6,765 nt of DNA from Nitrospira sp. (GTDB taxonomy: Bacteria; Nitrospirota; Nitrospiria; Nitrospirales; Nitrospiraceae), in the NCBI GenBank assembly GCA_024998705.1, contig JACOEF010000335.1, forward strand, positions 1 to 6,765. The letters run 5' to 3'. The position numbers and the translations under genes were made by a program. Every line of letters starts with the position of its first letter. Positions within the stretch are counted from its first letter, which is position 1. Positions 5,011 through 6,765 of this stretch are shown here, piece by piece. The notes beneath the pieces are model-generated. The model saw nothing but the letters and a program-made list of their open reading frames with translations. It was not told the DNA's origin and ran no database searches.

Positions 5011-6765
5011 CTGCCCATTCTGCTCCTGATATTACGCTGTCACTTCGGTATCGCATCGCCCTCCTTGTGCTCTGTGGCGCCGTTGCTTTCTATGCCATCC
5101 TGGGTTTCTTCGTGGCGCCCTATGCCATCAAGACCTACGCGATTCCCACCTTGTCTGAGCGTCTTCGGCACCCTGTGGTGCTCGGCGACATCCGGATCAA
5201 TCCGTTTACCTTTTCGTTGACGCTCACGGCGTTCGAGATTCAGGAACCTGATCAGACGCCGATGCTCGGATTTCAGGAACTCTTCGTCAATTTCGAAGGG
5301 ACTTCGCTGGTGCGTTCGGCGTACGTCTTCGATGAAATCCGCCTGACCCTTCCATTTGGCCTTGTGCATATCCAGGCAGACGGGAAGTTGAATTTGCTCG
5401 GGCTCCTGCCGCCGGCTCACGAGTCGCCGGCTGAGCCTGCCGCGCCACCATCCGACCGCTCCACGGAGAAGGCGCCGGTGCCGCCGATAGAGATCCGTGC
5501 GCTGAGTGTCCGGCAGGGAGTCCTCGAGTATCGGGACGATTCGAAGCGCACACCGGTGACGATCGATGTGGTGCCGATTGAAATCACGCTGCGTAGTTTC
5601 GGTACTCGGCGCGGCGGCGAAGACGCCTATGTGGTCTCGGCCGAGTTCGATGAAGGGGAAAGTGTTACCTGGGAAGGAACGGTCCATTTTGATCCATTGG
5701 AATCAGACGGGCGTGTGTCCCTCTCCAACATCAAGTTGAAGACCTTTTGGCCCAGTCTTCGCGATCGATTTCGATTCGATATTCTCAGCGGGGCCGTGGG
5801 GATCGACGCGCGATATCATTTCGATCAGAAAAGTGTGCCGCTTAATCTGCAGGTGGCTGATGGCAAGTTCGTGTTGTCGGATTTCCGATTGTCGGCGGCC
5901 GGCGACCGCGATCCGGTCCTCGTTGTGCCCAGGTTCGCGCTGGATTCGATTCGCATGGATCTGCCGAAACAGGAAGTCGGCATTGGAACGGTGAGTTTGA
6001 CGGACGCTGAAATCCGCGCCTGGCTGGCTGAGGACGGGGCGGTGAATTTTACGTCTCTGTTCGCCCCCGTTGCTCCCTCCCAGGAGGGGCCGGCAGAGCC
6101 TGAACGGTCGGCGACGGAGAAGGAGCAGCCCTGGTCTGTGGATGTGCAGGCGATTCAAGTGGACAAGGCGCAGGTGGCCTTTGAGGATCGTCGTCCGAAG
6201 ACGCCGGTGCAGTTGGCCTTTGACGATCTGCACCTGACTGTGAGCGGGCTTCATGTGCCGCTGAAGGGTTCACTGCCGGTATCCGCCGGCTTCCGGTTCA
6301 ATCAGCAGGGGACGTTTGAGAGTCAGGGCATGCTACAGCTGGATCCGCTGTCCACGACGCTGACGATGAAATTAGCGCATATTGGGTTGCGGCCGTTTCA
6401 GCCCTATCTCGATCGTAGCATGCAGCTTGAGATTCGGGATGGCGAGTTGGAACTGGACGGGGAAGTGGTCTATCGCAGTCAACCTGATACGGGTCCGATG
6501 CTTCGGTATACAGGCCAGGCCGGATTGAATCGTCTGCATGTAGCCGACCGGGCGTCCGACAAAGAATTTCTTGGCTGGACCGCGTTGGGATTGAATAGGG
6601 TCGCACTCGATGTGTCGCCGACGGCGGTTAAAATCGGGGAGATTGCCTGGCGCGATCCATCAATCCGCCTCGTGACGGCTCACGACGGGACCATGAATCT
6701 CTCGCGCGCCATGCAGGCTCCCAAGGATGCCCAGTCGCAGGCCTCGCCACCGAATCCGCCGCCGA
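4953..6765 (+). CDS. DUF748 / AsmA-like membrane-anchored protein (3' end outside window)
   Basis: The frame is open from 4905 to the window end, with 604 codons from GTG 4953. One N-terminal transmembrane helix (about 35-59 in this numbering) is followed by a segment rich in Pro, Val and Leu that reads like the typical DUF748 start: Leu-Gly-Asp-Ile-Arg-Ile-Asn-Pro-Phe-Thr. Beta-rich sequence follows, broken by two Pro/Ala/Glu linkers (about 153-178 and 371-393). DUF748 proteins belong to the AsmA-like group, are anchored in the inner membrane and extend into the periplasm; their exact role is poorly known, and they often exceed 900 residues. The start is uncertain. No in-frame ATG, GTG or TTG lies between the tRNA remnant and the membrane helix. 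GTG 4953 is the only canonical start before the helix, it lacks a Shine-Dalgarno, and it would translate the tRNA remnant. CTG 5037 is an alternative. Minus-strand frames here are shadows. Confidence 0.85.
   Translation, partial: MSERPSKPRVVGSIPTGRITAHSAPDITLSLRYRIALLVLCGAVAFYAILGFFVAPYAIKTYAIPTLSERLRHPVVLGDIRINPFTFSLTLTAFEIQEPDQTPMLGFQELFVNFEGTSLVRSAYVFDEIRLTLPFGLVHIQADGKLNLLGLLPPAHESPAEPAAPPSDRSTEKAPVPPIEIRALSVRQGVLEYRDDSKRTPVTIDVVPIEITLRSFGTRRGGEDAYVVSAEFDEGESVTWEGTVHFDPLESDGRVSLSNIKLKTFWPSLRDRFRFDILSGAVGIDARYHFDQKSVPLNLQVADGKFVLSDFRLSAAGDRDPVLVVPRFALDSIRMDLPKQEVGIGTVSLTDAEIRAWLAEDGAVNFTSLFAPVAPSQEGPAEPERSATEKEQPWSVDVQAIQVDKAQVAFEDRRPKTPVQLAFDDLHLTVSGLHVPLKGSLPVSAGFRFNQQGTFESQGMLQLDPLSTTLTMKLAHIGLRPFQPYLDRSMQLEIRDGELELDGEVVYRSQPDTGPMLRYTGQAGLNRLHVADRASDKEFLGWTALGLNRVALDVSPTAVKIGEIAWRDPSIRLVTAHDGTMNLSRAMQAPKDAQSQASPPNPPP

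Noticed and set aside
5040..6606. Several minus-strand frames (5040-5687, 5703-6254, 6298-6606)
   Set aside because: They are rich in Arg and His, as expected from the complement of a GC-rich gene. The plus strand carries one uninterrupted DUF748-like frame across all of them.

Overview
The window reads as a tRNA-anchored accessory region joined to host chromosome. GC content steps along it: a sample line in the first gene (841-900) is 25/60 GC, and a line in the last gene (6001-6060) is 37/60. The GC-rich AsmA-like DUF748 gene and the style of the lipoproteins suggest a Gram-negative bacterium, and I would guess a Nitrospira-like member of Nitrospirota. That guess is weak and rests on resemblance only.

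Layout. (1) 1-1896 is the 3' part of a very large gene that begins left of the window. Its product has HEAT-like helices and a C-terminal region resembling those of giant STAND/Avs-type NTPase defence proteins. (2) 1897-2235 is the right end of that first island: an array of CTCCC boxes, then a copy of the 3' end of a tRNA-Arg(TCT) gene. (3) 2236-4965 is a second, compact segment with CTCCC boxes near both ends. It carries one two-gene operon (2611-3615 and 3618-4658) encoding paralogous predicted lipoproteins of no family I recognise. It has no integrase. (4) 4966-5010 is a second copy of the same tRNA 3' end. (5) From about 4953 to the window end runs a DUF748 protein gene, open at the 3' end, with no ordinary start codon to the right of the tRNA remnant.

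The best single reading is tandem accretion of two related elements at the 3' end of one tRNA-Arg(TCT) gene. The functional tRNA would lie left of the window, regenerated by the first island. Each later junction keeps only a displaced 3' fragment. The two junctions match at 60 of 70 aligned positions, including 25 bases upstream of the tRNA part, so the two element ends are themselves related. The integrase-less inner segment fits a cis-mobilisable element that depends on a related integrase elsewhere.

Functionally, the first island looks like defence cargo. The inner segment contributes two envelope lipoproteins that are probably translated together. The DUF748 gene is host chromosome, and its 5' end now abuts, and may read through, the island junction.
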